From: Porticoccaceae bacterium
GTDB taxonomy: Bacteria; Pseudomonadota; Gammaproteobacteria; Pseudomonadales; Porticoccaceae
Direction: 5' to 3'
DNA: 64,000 nucleotides
NCBI GenBank assembly: GCA_029242085.1
Contig: JAQWUP010000036.1
Location: 16,973 to 80,972 of the forward strand
Position numbers and translations under genes: made by a program. Below are positions 1 to 8,562 of the stretch, one piece after another; positions within the stretch are counted from its first letter, which is position 1; every line of letters starts with the position of its first letter. The notes below the pieces were generated by a model. It was not told where the DNA came from. It worked only from the letters and a program-made list of their open reading frames with translations, and made no database searches.

Positions 1-13
1 TTATGGGTGAAAG
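1..13. promoter_or_regulatory. TTCACCCA-type operator half-site upstream of the sulfatase
   Basis: The window opens with TTATGGGTGAAAG. Twelve of these bases are identical to one arm of the perfect inverted repeat at 22767-22804. It lies about 77 bases before the sulfatase start. If this site has a partner arm, it is off the window. The regulatory role is inferred from recurrence only. Confidence 0.35.
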
Positions 14-89
14 AGACCGGCCCTAAAGTGTTATCTTCATGTTAACCATGCTACCTTTTCAAGACTTTTAAAAGGTATGGAGGACTGTG

Positions 90-1754
90 ATGGGTGACGC
101 TATTGATGATATAAAGCGGATTATCGGTACCGCATATCGCCTGCTAATTATCACGTTTAGCCTAGTTGGCTTCATCTCCATCACTGGGTGTAATGAAGCG
201 CCTTCCCGACCCAATGATGCCCCCAAACGTCCCCATGTGATATTGGTCATGGCCGATGATATGGGCTGGGCTCAGACCAGCTTTTATGGCCACCCACTCA
301 TAAAAACTCCCAACCTGGATACTATGGCAGAAAGTGGGCTGCGAATGGATCGTTTCTATGCGGGTTCACCGAGTTGTACGCCCACTCGAGCGACTGTACT
401 TACGGGCCGAACAAACGACCGGACGGGGGCATTTCGTGTTGGAAGTTATCTAAACAAACAAGAGAAGGTGATTTCAACGGCGTTCAAAGAGGCGGGCTAT
501 AAGACTGGCCACTTTGGTAAATGGCACCTCAATCGGGTGGGCACGGAAGAAGCGCTCAAGCATCATCCCCTCCCCGCCGATGATCCGCATAATCCAGGCG
601 AGTTCGGTTTTGACTATTGGCTAAGCAAAACCTCTGGTTGGGATTTAGACCCCGAACTCAGCCGCAATGGGGATCGAGAGCAGTTTGAAGGTGAAGGTTC
701 AGTGGTCATTGTCGACGAGGCACTGAAATTTATCGCCCGTGAGGCATCCGATAACACGCCTGTCTTTGTTGTCATATGGTACTCGGCTCCGCACGGGCCG
801 TGGGCGGCGTCGGACGAAGATATAGCCCCGTTTTTGGGTAAAGTCGATCGCACCTCAGCTCACGCTCATGGAGAGATTGTTGCCATAGATCGGTCCATCG
901 GAAATCTAAGACAAGGCCTCAAAGATCTGGGTATTGCAGATGATACATTGATCTGGTTTACCAGCGATAACGGCGGATCGCCCAACCTCGATGTTCGGGT
1001 ATGGGCCTCTGAAGACCCATTTGGGGGCGCTGGGGGACATGGTATGGAATTAGAATACCCATCTAACTGCAGTGATCAAATCGATCCCGATCTAACAAGT
1101 TTTGAGGCCCGAGAACTGCACGGTTGCATTAGGGGTTTAGACCCAGACAGTACCGGCCACCTGCGCGGATTCAAGAAAGATTTCTATGAAGGCGGGCTGC
1201 GCGTTCCTACGATTATTGAGTGGCCAGCAAACATTGCTCCCAGAGTGACAAATTTTCCATCGGGTACGGTAGATATCTTCCCGACATTGATCGATGTCGC
1301 GGGACTCGACCCCAATTCAATTAACAAAGTCCATGATGGAATCTCCTTATCTGGGGTGTTTCAGAAAGAGTCAGGAAAGCGCGAACAACCCTTGGGGTTT
1401 AGGGCTAATGGGGGGCTGGCGTGGCTGGACAACGATTGGAAACTGTTAAGAAACGTCGATTATGACGGTAAAAAGTTTATTACCACCCCCTATGAGCTGT
1501 ATAACCTAATCGGTGATCCCAGTGAGGAAAATAACCTAATCTATTTGCACCCCGATATCGCTGAGCGCATGAAAAATGAGTATGCGGCGTGGAGCCTGTC
1601 AGTCAGCAGAAGTGCGTTTGGCGAGGATTATCCAGAGGGTGAGGTACTCCCATCAGGACGCGAACTGACCCCGAGAATTGAGAGGGATCGCGAGAAGAAT
1701 CAAATGGTGTGGCGCGAGGAAATAAAGCGATCAGAAATAACGGTGTTACCCTAA
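90..1754 (+). CDS. Lipoprotein type I sulfatase
   Basis: Formylglycine-dependent arylsulfatase-family enzyme that hydrolyses sulfate esters; the substrate is unknown. The N-terminus has a hydrophobic segment (about residues 17-33) ending in the lipobox SITGC, so it is probably membrane-anchored outside the cytoplasm. The family signature CTPTRATVLTGR (Cys about 96) carries the cysteine that becomes formylglycine. Metal-ligand motifs are visible: MADDMG near 56, APHGPW mid-protein and FTSDNGG. The length of about 554 residues is normal. I chose ATG 90 over GTG 87 because GGAGG at 79-83 is well spaced. The stop overlaps the start of the next, decayed gene (TAATG at 1752-1756), so the two were once a translationally coupled pair. 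No maturase (FGE) gene is in the window. Family assignment is firm; substrate open. Confidence 0.93.
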   Translation: MGDAIDDIKRIIGTAYRLLIITFSLVGFISITGCNEAPSRPNDAPKRPHVILVMADDMGWAQTSFYGHPLIKTPNLDTMAESGLRMDRFYAGSPSCTPTRATVLTGRTNDRTGAFRVGSYLNKQEKVISTAFKEAGYKTGHFGKWHLNRVGTEEALKHHPLPADDPHNPGEFGFDYWLSKTSGWDLDPELSRNGDREQFEGEGSVVIVDEALKFIAREASDNTPVFVVIWYSAPHGPWAASDEDIAPFLGKVDRTSAHAHGEIVAIDRSIGNLRQGLKDLGIADDTLIWFTSDNGGSPNLDVRVWASEDPFGGAGGHGMELEYPSNCSDQIDPDLTSFEARELHGCIRGLDPDSTGHLRGFKKDFYEGGLRVPTIIEWPANIAPRVTNFPSGTVDIFPTLIDVAGLDPNSINKVHDGISLSGVFQKESGKREQPLGFRANGGLAWLDNDWKLLRNVDYDGKKFITTPYELYNLIGDPSEENNLIYLHPDIAERMKNEYAAWSLSVSRSAFGEDYPEGEVLPSGRELTPRIERDREKNQMVWREEIKRSEITVLP

Positions 1755-3150
1755 TGAGTCAAGATGTTGTCGGTAACTATGCATTTGGGGACTCAGAGCG
1801 GCTGCCGCTGAAGCTAGGTTCACCAGTGCTATGTAACCTGTTATTCTGTTTCAGCGGGTTGTAGTCAATTGCCACTCACGGGACGAATCATACTCTCCCG
1901 CGGTGAGGCAAGCATATCCCAACAATCTTTATTGGGGCGATATCCATCTACGCACGTACCTGTCCTCGGACGCCTACCCAATGTGCACCCCAATCATACT
2001 GGACGGGACATATAGGTTCGCCAGTAGCGAAAAAATTCACTCCGAAGGCTAATATGCCCAACTATCGGTGTCGCTTGATCTCATCAAGGTGGCTGATCAC
2101 GCCGAAAATATGGGCGTATTCCCTAAAATTGCCGCCGGAGATCCCGCGTTAATCAAAACAGACGCGGGTAAACCGGTTCTCGCTTCAATAAAGCAGCTTC
2201 CTTTAGTCGAGGAAGCGCGCGTGTCTCCGACAGAAGCCAAATATCAGATCGCCAGCGATAAACTGCTAGGCGGCAAAGCACTCAAAAGTACCCGTTTTTC
2301 TCTAAGCGAGGACTTTTAAAAGGATACCTGGCACGACGTCATAGACAGCGCTGAAAGGCACAATAATCCGTGGCACTTCACAACCTTTGCCGGCTACGAA
2401 TACAGCAGTGGCAACCTGCTTCGTAACGTTCTTTTTCTTGGCGGACCGAACTATACCGAATAGATCATTCCCTTTTCGGCTTTCGACAGTGGCAATCCCG
2501 AAGATCTGTGGACTTTTTTAGAAATATATCGCAAAACCACCGGAAGCGATGTCATTTCAATACCACACAACAGCAATCTCAGCCGCAGTAATATGTATAA
2601 AACCACAACATTTAATGGTTGAAAAATAACCACTCAATACGCAAAAATTCAGGCCTCGATTGAGCCTGTGACGGAACTAACGCAGATTAAAGGCGACAGC
2701 GAAGCGCACCCCTCTATTTTTCCAGAGGACGATTTTTTACGGCATGAAAAAGTTTGGTGGGACATAATAATGAAGTTTTCAAAGGACAAAAATGGTCTCC
2801 AAGAAATAGATCAAGCTAAACAATCATTCGCTCGCAGTGCGCTTAAAGCAGGCCTCGCACTTGAGGCATAAGTGCGAGGCCAACTCGTTCAAGTTTGGTA
2901 TGCTCGGTTCGACTGATTCACACATAGACTTAACGATCGCAACTGAATCGAATTTCTGTGGCAAGGTGGCTATGGATCGGCCTAATCCCCATCGCGCAAA
3001 CCGGTCTGCAATTTATTCCGCCGCAGGTTACGCGGCGGTTTGGGCGAGCGAAAACACGGGAGGTTATTTTTGCAGTCTTTAAACTCTGGTAGGTCAATGC
3101 CACGACGGGCCCGCGCATTAGGCAGCGGTTTTTTGGCGGCTGTTTTTTTG
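1754..3150 (+). pseudogene. Decayed DUF3604 protein gene
   Basis: Translated pieces in several frames line up in order with the DUF3604 family: NLYWGDIHLRTYLSSDAY (about 1924), VADHAENMGVFPKIAAGDPA (about 2089), FAGYEYSSGN, IPHNSNLS, TQIKGDSEAHPS (about 2680), FKFGMLGSTDSH, GYAAVWASENT and ATTGPRIRQRFFGG (about 3098). In-frame stops interrupt it near 2052, 2461 and 2622, and frameshifts lie near 2870 and 3060. The likely original start is ATG 1754, overlapping the sulfatase stop, followed by a hydrophobic leader-like stretch. The sequence after RFFGG is missing, so the 3' end seems deleted. ORF-track entries at 2068, 2668 and 2837 are pieces of this gene. Identity rests on remembered family motifs; the disruption is directly visible. 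Confidence 0.85.
2851..2881. repeat. Perfect 12-bp inverted repeat inside the DUF3604 pseudogene
   Basis: GGCCTCGCACTT (2851-2862) and AAGTGCGAGGCC (2870-2881) are exact reverse complements around a 7-base loop. There is no T-run after it, so it is not a standard terminator. It sits exactly where the reading frame shifts. Confidence 0.8.
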
Positions 3151-3270
3151 TTTCGGCTCGCGACTTTATTTAACTAAAAAACATCTATCAAATAATATGA
3201 TACTCACATTCGCCCAAAATATATGCGGTTGCAACAGCCGATGTCCATGCTGTTTATGTATCATTTTAAG

Positions 3271-3282
3271 TTTTGGGTGATA
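3271..3282. promoter_or_regulatory. TTCACCCA-type site upstream of an SDR gene
   Basis: TTTTGGGTGATA, whose reverse complement is TATCACCCAAAA, is related to the other TTCACCCA elements. A degenerate copy in the opposite orientation (TTCGCCCAAAA) lies near 3209. This is the weakest member of the set. Confidence 0.2.
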
Positions 3283-3349
3283 GTTCAAAAGTGTGATCAA
3301 ACTGCTAAGTGACAGCCAGAATAAAAAGGGCATAATTGTCATTCAAGTA

Positions 3350-4138
3350 ATGATAAGAGAAATAGTGGTGTCGAGATTTGATCTTCAAGATAGGGTAATT
3401 ATAGTCACCGGTGCCTCGGGTGGTATCGGGACAGAAATCTCACGGGAGTGTGCCAGCGCGGGTGCCAAAGTGGTGTTGGCAGGACGCACGGAAAAAACAC
3501 TAGTTGCCTTATCCAATGATCTTAATGGCGCGGACAGTTTTGTTGTAAGTACCGACGTAACTGATCCTGAATCAGTCAAGAATTTGATCGTATCGACTGT
3601 GAAAAAATTTGGCCGCGTTGATGTCATCATCAACAATGTAGGTGGCAGCGCTACCATGTGTGAGCCTGAGGAGACGCCTTATGATGTGTGGTCACGAATG
3701 ATTGATGTCAATCTAAGTTCAACATTTTACTGCTGCATTGAAGCGGGTAAGCAGATGATCAAACAAAAGTCGGGCAAGATTATCAATATTTCGTCGACCG
3801 CCGGTACTAAGGGAAATCCCGGCATGTTGCACTATTCTGCAGCAAAAGCAGGTGTCTTGAGTCTGACTAATAATCTTGCCTTCAAGTGGGCTGAGCACAA
3901 TATCAATGTGAATGCCGTCGTTCCCGGGCTTATAGCGACACCTAATATGATTAAGTGGGGAGTTATACCGGCTGACGTCGATGAAGATGGCAACCATGTG
4001 CCCCGATTAACCCGTCCTCCAGGGCCTGCTGATGTAGCGCATCTCTGCCGATTTCTGGCCTCTGAGGCCGCTGATCTGATTACAGGCGAGGCAATTCCTG
4101 TTCGCTCTTGGGAAAAAGCTGATCGTTTCTGGATTTAG
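3350..4138 (+). CDS. Short-chain dehydrogenase/reductase (SDR)
   Basis: Classical SDR that probably oxidises a secondary alcohol or reduces a ketone with NAD(P). The Gly-rich motif TGASGGIG is at about residues 20-27, followed by NNVGG (a variant of NNAG), the serine in INISSTAG and the YSAAK catalytic Tyr/Lys pair. The C-terminus reads LITGEAIPV, then diverges from the usual DGG ending. The track ORF starts at 3293. I prefer ATG 3350 because it leaves a normal N-terminal length, but no start has a strong ribosome binding site; GTG 3365 and 3368 are also possible. The gene is 55 bases before the phosphotransferase gene on the same strand, so the two may be co-transcribed. Substrate not predictable. 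Confidence 0.85.
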   Translation: MIREIVVSRFDLQDRVIIVTGASGGIGTEISRECASAGAKVVLAGRTEKTLVALSNDLNGADSFVVSTDVTDPESVKNLIVSTVKKFGRVDVIINNVGGSATMCEPEETPYDVWSRMIDVNLSSTFYCCIEAGKQMIKQKSGKIINISSTAGTKGNPGMLHYSAAKAGVLSLTNNLAFKWAEHNINVNAVVPGLIATPNMIKWGVIPADVDEDGNHVPRLTRPPGPADVAHLCRFLASEAADLITGEAIPVRSWEKADRFWI

Positions 4139-4193
4139 CAGAGCATTTCTAAGGTTAAAGAGTAGACCCTCACAAAACAACAAAGGATATACC

Positions 4194-7001
4194 GTGTACA
4201 TAAGCAACATTAAAACAACTGATGATTCTCTAGAGCGCATTGGTGGGAAAGGCCGCTCTCTGGCGCGAATGACTTGTGCCAGGTTTAATGTGCCAGGAGG
4301 ATTTTTGGTGACCGCCGATGCCTACAGAACATTTATTGCCGAGAATAACCTTCTCTCAACCATTGTCGATAGAGCTCAGCCCACTCTTAAGGAAGACTAT
4401 CCTGTCTTCGACACCTGTGCAGAGCAAATTTCCGCACTAATTTTGAGCGCGCCGATGAGTGGCACTATTGTCGAACAAATCAAAGCAGCCTACAGTGGCT
4501 TAGAGGATGCTAGTCTTCCGGTTGCTGTCCGATCTTCAGCAAACGCAGAGGATCTTCCAGACTTTTCATTTGCTGGACAACAGGAGACCTACCTCAATGT
4601 TCGCGGCGAGGATGCGGTTGTCAGGGCGGTTCAAAAATGCTGGGCTTCTCTGTGGACAGCCCAAGCAATCAGTTATCGCCATAATAATGGTATAGCGCAA
4701 GACAAGGTCGCTATGGCGGTAGTGGTCCAAACGATGGTGCCTTCTGAAGTATCTGGCATTCTGTTTACGGCAAATCCAACCTCTGGTGAGCGATCGGAAA
4801 TAATTATTAATGCCAGTTATGGGCTTGGAGAGGCAGTTGTTAGCGGTCAAGTGACGCCGGACACATATATCGTCCAACGACCTGATCTCAGTGTTAAAGA
4901 GTCTGTGTTGGGGCCTAAGGAGCAGAAAATTGTTTACGATGGGGAGCAGGGTATTCGCATTGAAGACGTGTCAGAAAATGAACGGCACCATTCATCGTTG
5001 AGTGACACAATGATCAAGGAATTGTGTAAAACCGCCATTGAGATAGAAGGCTTATACAATGGGTTGCCGCAAGATATAGAGTGGGCTTTTTGCGATGGGA
5101 AATTACATTTACTCCAATCGCGTCCAATCACTAACCTGCCTGTCCAACCCATTGATGTTGAGTGGGCGCCGACATTACCTGCCAAATGTGTTAGCCGCCG
5201 GCAAATTGCAGAGAATATGCCGGATCCAATTTCGCCGTTATTTGAAGATCTTTATCTGACTCAGGGGCTAGAGGCACCGCGTGAGAAAAGTCTTATGGTG
5301 GGTGGAGGGGCGATGTTTGTTACTGTGAATGGCTATGCTTATCAGCGATTTGACTGGCCAGCTATCCACAGCAACCTGGAAGCTCGACGAGAGCGAAATA
5401 AAGATCCGCAGGCCGTATCGGAACAAGACATAGAAGCCGCAGAGTATGCGGCATTCAAAGGTGATTTACTTAAACTAAAAGATAGCTTGGCGGATGCGGC
5501 TGCGGGGGATGTTGATCTACTTCGCAATGATATGACTGAGACCGATCGCGTTGTCTTTGACCAGTGGTATGGTGAACAAACGGACGCGAACATCAACTCT
5601 CGTATCTCTATGCCAGAAAGTGAAAATCCCACCTATGTCGCATTCAGTAACACTAAACAAAACGATGCGCAGTTAAAGTATTGGTATGAAAAAACTTTAC
5701 CAAGACTCGAGAACGTTGCAGATAAATGGCTAAAATTAGACGTTGCCAGTGCCTCCGATGAAGAGTTGTTTGACGGCATTTGCGAGCTGGCGATCGAGGA
5801 AGGTCGTTATTGGTCGGATGACTCTAGTCATACCTTTGGTGTCGCCAAGTCGACTGATGATCAACTCCAGTGTTTTTTGCAAGAGACGCTGCCAGACCAC
5901 AATTTTATCAGTGGTCAGTTTCTCACTGGTATTGAATCAAAAACTATGCAGTCCAATGCAGACCTTTTTAAAATCGCAGAGATGTTGCGGTCAGATAAAA
6001 ACTTGATGTACACAGTATTAGTCGTACCCTCGGCCTACCTGTTGCAAGCACTAAAAGATCACGAAAAAGGCGCAGATGTGGTTGCTGCTATTGAGCAATA
6101 TCTCAAGCAGTACGGACATCAGGGTTACAGTATGGACTTTATCGAGCCAACACAGATTGAGGATCCATCGGCACTATTCGCTTCATTAAAAGGAATGGTT
6201 CGGGATAGAAATTACCATCCTAAAAATCAAGGGAAAAAAACTGCGGAGATTCGTGCTGCCAAGTATGAGGAAGTTTCACAATTACTCTCAGGTATTGAAT
6301 ACTGGCAGTTCCGGTTTAGATTGTGGTTAGCGCGCAAGTATAACTTTATTCGTGAGGAAGTCGCGTTTCGATTTGGTTATACCTGGTCAATCTTGCGCCC
6401 GATGGCCTATGAGCTCAATCGACGCCTGATGGAAGCAGAAATACTGGCCGACAAGAATGATATTTTTTTCCTCACTAGTGCTGAGATTAAGCGGGCGATA
6501 GAGGCCAAGGCAAGCAACCAAAAGCCAGACAACTTCCGCGAGCTTGCCGCACAACGGTACCAACTGCGCGAGGCGAGAAAACGCCATCATCCACCGGGTA
6601 CATTGCCCGCAGAGGTTGCCAGCATAGGAGCGGTTTCGTTTAAAGAAACTCAGATTAAAAACGACGAATCGAGCAATATTATGCAAGGTTTCGCAGTGAG
6701 TTCTGGGGTTGTGACCGCCAAGGCAAGTGTGATCTTAGGTCCTTCAGAATTCGATAAAATGGTGCCCGGAGGCATTCTTGTCAGTCCACTGACAACCCCA
6801 GCCTGGACCCAGCTTTTTGCGAATTGTGCTGGCTTGGTCACCGATGTCGGCAGCATTCTTGCGCACGGATCCATTGTGGCGCGCGAATACGGCATACCCG
6901 CGGTTTTGGGTGTGGGCAATGGCACCAAGCGTATCCGCCACGGGCAGACAATAACAATTAATGGTGATCTGGGGACGGTTTTTATCCACGAGGATGAATA
7001 A
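4194..7001 (+). CDS. PEP synthase/rifampin phosphotransferase-like swinging-histidine phosphotransferase
   Basis: An ATP-dependent dikinase-type enzyme of 935 residues. The N-terminal ATP-grasp (PPDK-N) part covers about residues 1-320 with IGGKGRSLARM, VRSSANAEDLPD and IEWAFCDGKLHLLQSRPI. The middle (about 330-760) is a divergent, probably substrate-specific region. The C-terminal mobile phosphohistidine domain has LVTDVGSILAHGSIVARE with the catalytic His at about 891. There is no C-terminal PEP/pyruvate TIM barrel, so it is not a true PEP synthase; the layout matches rifampin phosphotransferase and phenylphosphate synthase-like proteins, which move ATP's beta-phosphate to a hydroxyl group. 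The GTG start is preceded by AAAGGA. The SDR precedes it and the GrdB-like gene follows after 182 bases, which suggests a catabolic rather than a resistance role (inference). Confidence 0.85.
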   Translation: MYISNIKTTDDSLERIGGKGRSLARMTCARFNVPGGFLVTADAYRTFIAENNLLSTIVDRAQPTLKEDYPVFDTCAEQISALILSAPMSGTIVEQIKAAYSGLEDASLPVAVRSSANAEDLPDFSFAGQQETYLNVRGEDAVVRAVQKCWASLWTAQAISYRHNNGIAQDKVAMAVVVQTMVPSEVSGILFTANPTSGERSEIIINASYGLGEAVVSGQVTPDTYIVQRPDLSVKESVLGPKEQKIVYDGEQGIRIEDVSENERHHSSLSDTMIKELCKTAIEIEGLYNGLPQDIEWAFCDGKLHLLQSRPITNLPVQPIDVEWAPTLPAKCVSRRQIAENMPDPISPLFEDLYLTQGLEAPREKSLMVGGGAMFVTVNGYAYQRFDWPAIHSNLEARRERNKDPQAVSEQDIEAAEYAAFKGDLLKLKDSLADAAAGDVDLLRNDMTETDRVVFDQWYGEQTDANINSRISMPESENPTYVAFSNTKQNDAQLKYWYEKTLPRLENVADKWLKLDVASASDEELFDGICELAIEEGRYWSDDSSHTFGVAKSTDDQLQCFLQETLPDHNFISGQFLTGIESKTMQSNADLFKIAEMLRSDKNLMYTVLVVPSAYLLQALKDHEKGADVVAAIEQYLKQYGHQGYSMDFIEPTQIEDPSALFASLKGMVRDRNYHPKNQGKKTAEIRAAKYEEVSQLLSGIEYWQFRFRLWLARKYNFIREEVAFRFGYTWSILRPMAYELNRRLMEAEILADKNDIFFLTSAEIKRAIEAKASNQKPDNFRELAAQRYQLREARKRHHPPGTLPAEVASIGAVSFKETQIKNDESSNIMQGFAVSSGVVTAKASVILGPSEFDKMVPGGILVSPLTTPAWTQLFANCAGLVTDVGSILAHGSIVAREYGIPAVLGVGNGTKRIRHGQTITINGDLGTVFIHEDE

Positions 7002-7113
7002 TTCGTCAGTGTAAATCAGCCACTTTCCAACAGAAGATGGCTGTACTTTTAGCCTTTGAAAAAGGATCTTTATATCTATTTGCCGCTCTCATTTTAGTGG
7101 TGAAGCCCGGTAT

Positions 7114-7143
7114 CCAGTGCATTGAAAAGCATTGAAGGCATTA
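7114..7143. repeat. Short direct repeat in the leader of the GrdB-like gene
   Basis: GCATTGAA occurs twice (GCATTGAAAAGCATTGAAGGCATT), with a third partial GCATT. It lies about 45 bases before the start codon. It could be an operator or chance. Confidence 0.3.
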
Positions 7144-7183
7144 GAGTAGGTGCCTCACACTAACAGTTAACTAGGAGAGAATA

Positions 7184-8371
7184 ATGTCAGTTTTCGGGAA
7201 GGATGAGTTGGCCATGCGAAAATTCGCTTCGAGCATGCCCTTACCAGAATTCGAAGAAACGCACTTCGTTATACCGAAGCCACTAAGTCAGGCGAAGGTG
7301 GCGATAGTCACAACCGCCGGTCTCCATAGACAAGGCACGTCAGGATTTGAAATCGGTGACAGCGATTTTCATTATGAAACCTTGGCGAGGCATACCAGAG
7401 ATCTGCAACTCGGACATCACAGTGTCAATTTTGATCGAGGCGGTTTTGCCGCCGATCTCAATGTTGTATACCCCATTGATCGCCTTGAGGAACTTGCTAC
7501 AGCCGGCGTCATTGGTGAAGTGGCGGGAAATCACTATGCCTTTGCCGGAAACCAGTCAGCAACGGTCTCTGAGATTCGCCTGGACTCAGGGCCGCATTGT
7601 GCTAAAGAAATGCTCGCCGAGAATGTGGAAGTTGTGATTATCACTGGTACCTGTCCTCTTTGCCCGCGCACTGTTTGCACCCTCGCACATGTTTTTGAGG
7701 CCGCAGGCCTTGCTACTATCGTCATCACCCGAGCGAGAGAGGTTGCTGAGCGCATGAGAGTTCCGCGGGCCCTCCACACTGTTTTCCCACCAGGTCTGTC
7801 ACTGGGCAAGCCAAGGGACAAAGCATTTCAGATCGAGGTTTTAACAGCCGCCTTCAAATTATTGGAAGCGCCGCAAGGCCCAGTGATTAACGAATTTCCT
7901 ATTAGTATTAGCGCTACGGACAGCGAACCACTGACCTGTCCTCTTCCACCGCAAATGAATCCGAAACTGCACCCTGCCGTTGATGAAGCTGAAGCCCTTA
8001 GATCTGCCTATTACCGTGCTTACGAGCGCACTAAAAGAACGTCTGTGGGCATGCAAATTAGTGCTGAGGAAATACCGCAAGCGTTAGAGAAGTTTGCAAA
8101 AATAGCGGCAGGCGAGCACTGGGCGGAGGTCGGATTTCTCAATGAGTCAATCGCTGAAGTTATGTATGGAACCGTTCACGATATACGGACTTATTACGAG
8201 GAATTGGCCTGTGAACTCGCAGATGGCCCCATTGGTCCCTGGACCACGGAGCAATGGTTTTACGATAACACCAAAGCCGGTCAAACCATTCTGCAGGCCA
8301 GACGTGTCATGCGAGATAGCGAAGCCGATCAATCCCTGTGGTTTGGATTGGCCACAGCAGGCAGAGAATAA
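7184..8371 (+). CDS. GrdB-like (glycine/betaine/sarcosine reductase component B family) protein, cysteine form
   Basis: Homologue of the selenoprotein B subunit of glycine, sarcosine, betaine and D-proline reductases. Family features: VAIVTTAGLH (about 39-48), then FAADLNVVYPIDRLEELA (about 88-105) and VIGEVAGNHYAF, then the redox segment TGTCPLCPRTVC with Cys at 157, 160 and 165. All three are TGT or TGC codons, so no selenocysteine is needed. The remaining segment ERMRVPRALHTVFPPG also fits. The last ~120 residues are not recognised. In anaerobes GrdB cleaves C-N bonds reductively with GrdA and GrdC/D; none of those genes is here, so the partner and reaction are unknown. The start has a good site (AGGAGAG, 7171-7177). 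It sits between the dikinase-like gene and an acyl-CoA synthetase gene. Family firm, function open. Confidence 0.8.
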   Translation: MSVFGKDELAMRKFASSMPLPEFEETHFVIPKPLSQAKVAIVTTAGLHRQGTSGFEIGDSDFHYETLARHTRDLQLGHHSVNFDRGGFAADLNVVYPIDRLEELATAGVIGEVAGNHYAFAGNQSATVSEIRLDSGPHCAKEMLAENVEVVIITGTCPLCPRTVCTLAHVFEAAGLATIVITRAREVAERMRVPRALHTVFPPGLSLGKPRDKAFQIEVLTAAFKLLEAPQGPVINEFPISISATDSEPLTCPLPPQMNPKLHPAVDEAEALRSAYYRAYERTKRTSVGMQISAEEIPQALEKFAKIAAGEHWAEVGFLNESIAEVMYGTVHDIRTYYEELACELADGPIGPWTTEQWFYDNTKAGQTILQARRVMRDSEADQSLWFGLATAGRE

Positions 8372-8485
8372 AAAATTGGAGGGTCAGATGAAATTTTTTC
8401 TGTTAACTGGGATCAGATCGATCCCTTTCAGTTTAACGGACACTTTAATTAGTGGGTAATACAGAGCCTTGTCCAATACGAGGTC

Positions 8486-8540
8486 GGTCTGGTGAGTGAT
8501 GTCGGCAGTATTCTTGCACAAGAGTCGTTTTGTATCTGAA
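8486..8540 (+). pseudogene. Fragment of a swinging-histidine domain gene
   Basis: Bases 8486-8520 match 6831-6865 inside the phosphotransferase gene at 28 of 35 positions and encode GLVSDVGSILAQ, against GLVTDVGSILAH upstream. The catalytic His is replaced by Gln and the frame ends at a stop soon after. The upstream part of the same frame has a stop near 8455 and no recognisable match. It looks like the remnant of a second, mostly deleted copy. Confidence 0.5.
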
Positions 8541-8562
8541 TGTTTGAGTAAAGGTCAGTGAA

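Noticed and set aside
63-2323. GACTTTTAAAAGG occurs at 63-75 and 2311-2323
   Set aside because: Only 13 bases match, in a promoter and in pseudogene coding sequence, with unrelated flanks; AT-rich and palindromic, so chance is plausible.
7640-7680. Possible selenocysteine in the GrdB-like protein
   Set aside because: The redox motif codons are TGT and TGC; there is no in-frame TGA in the gene.
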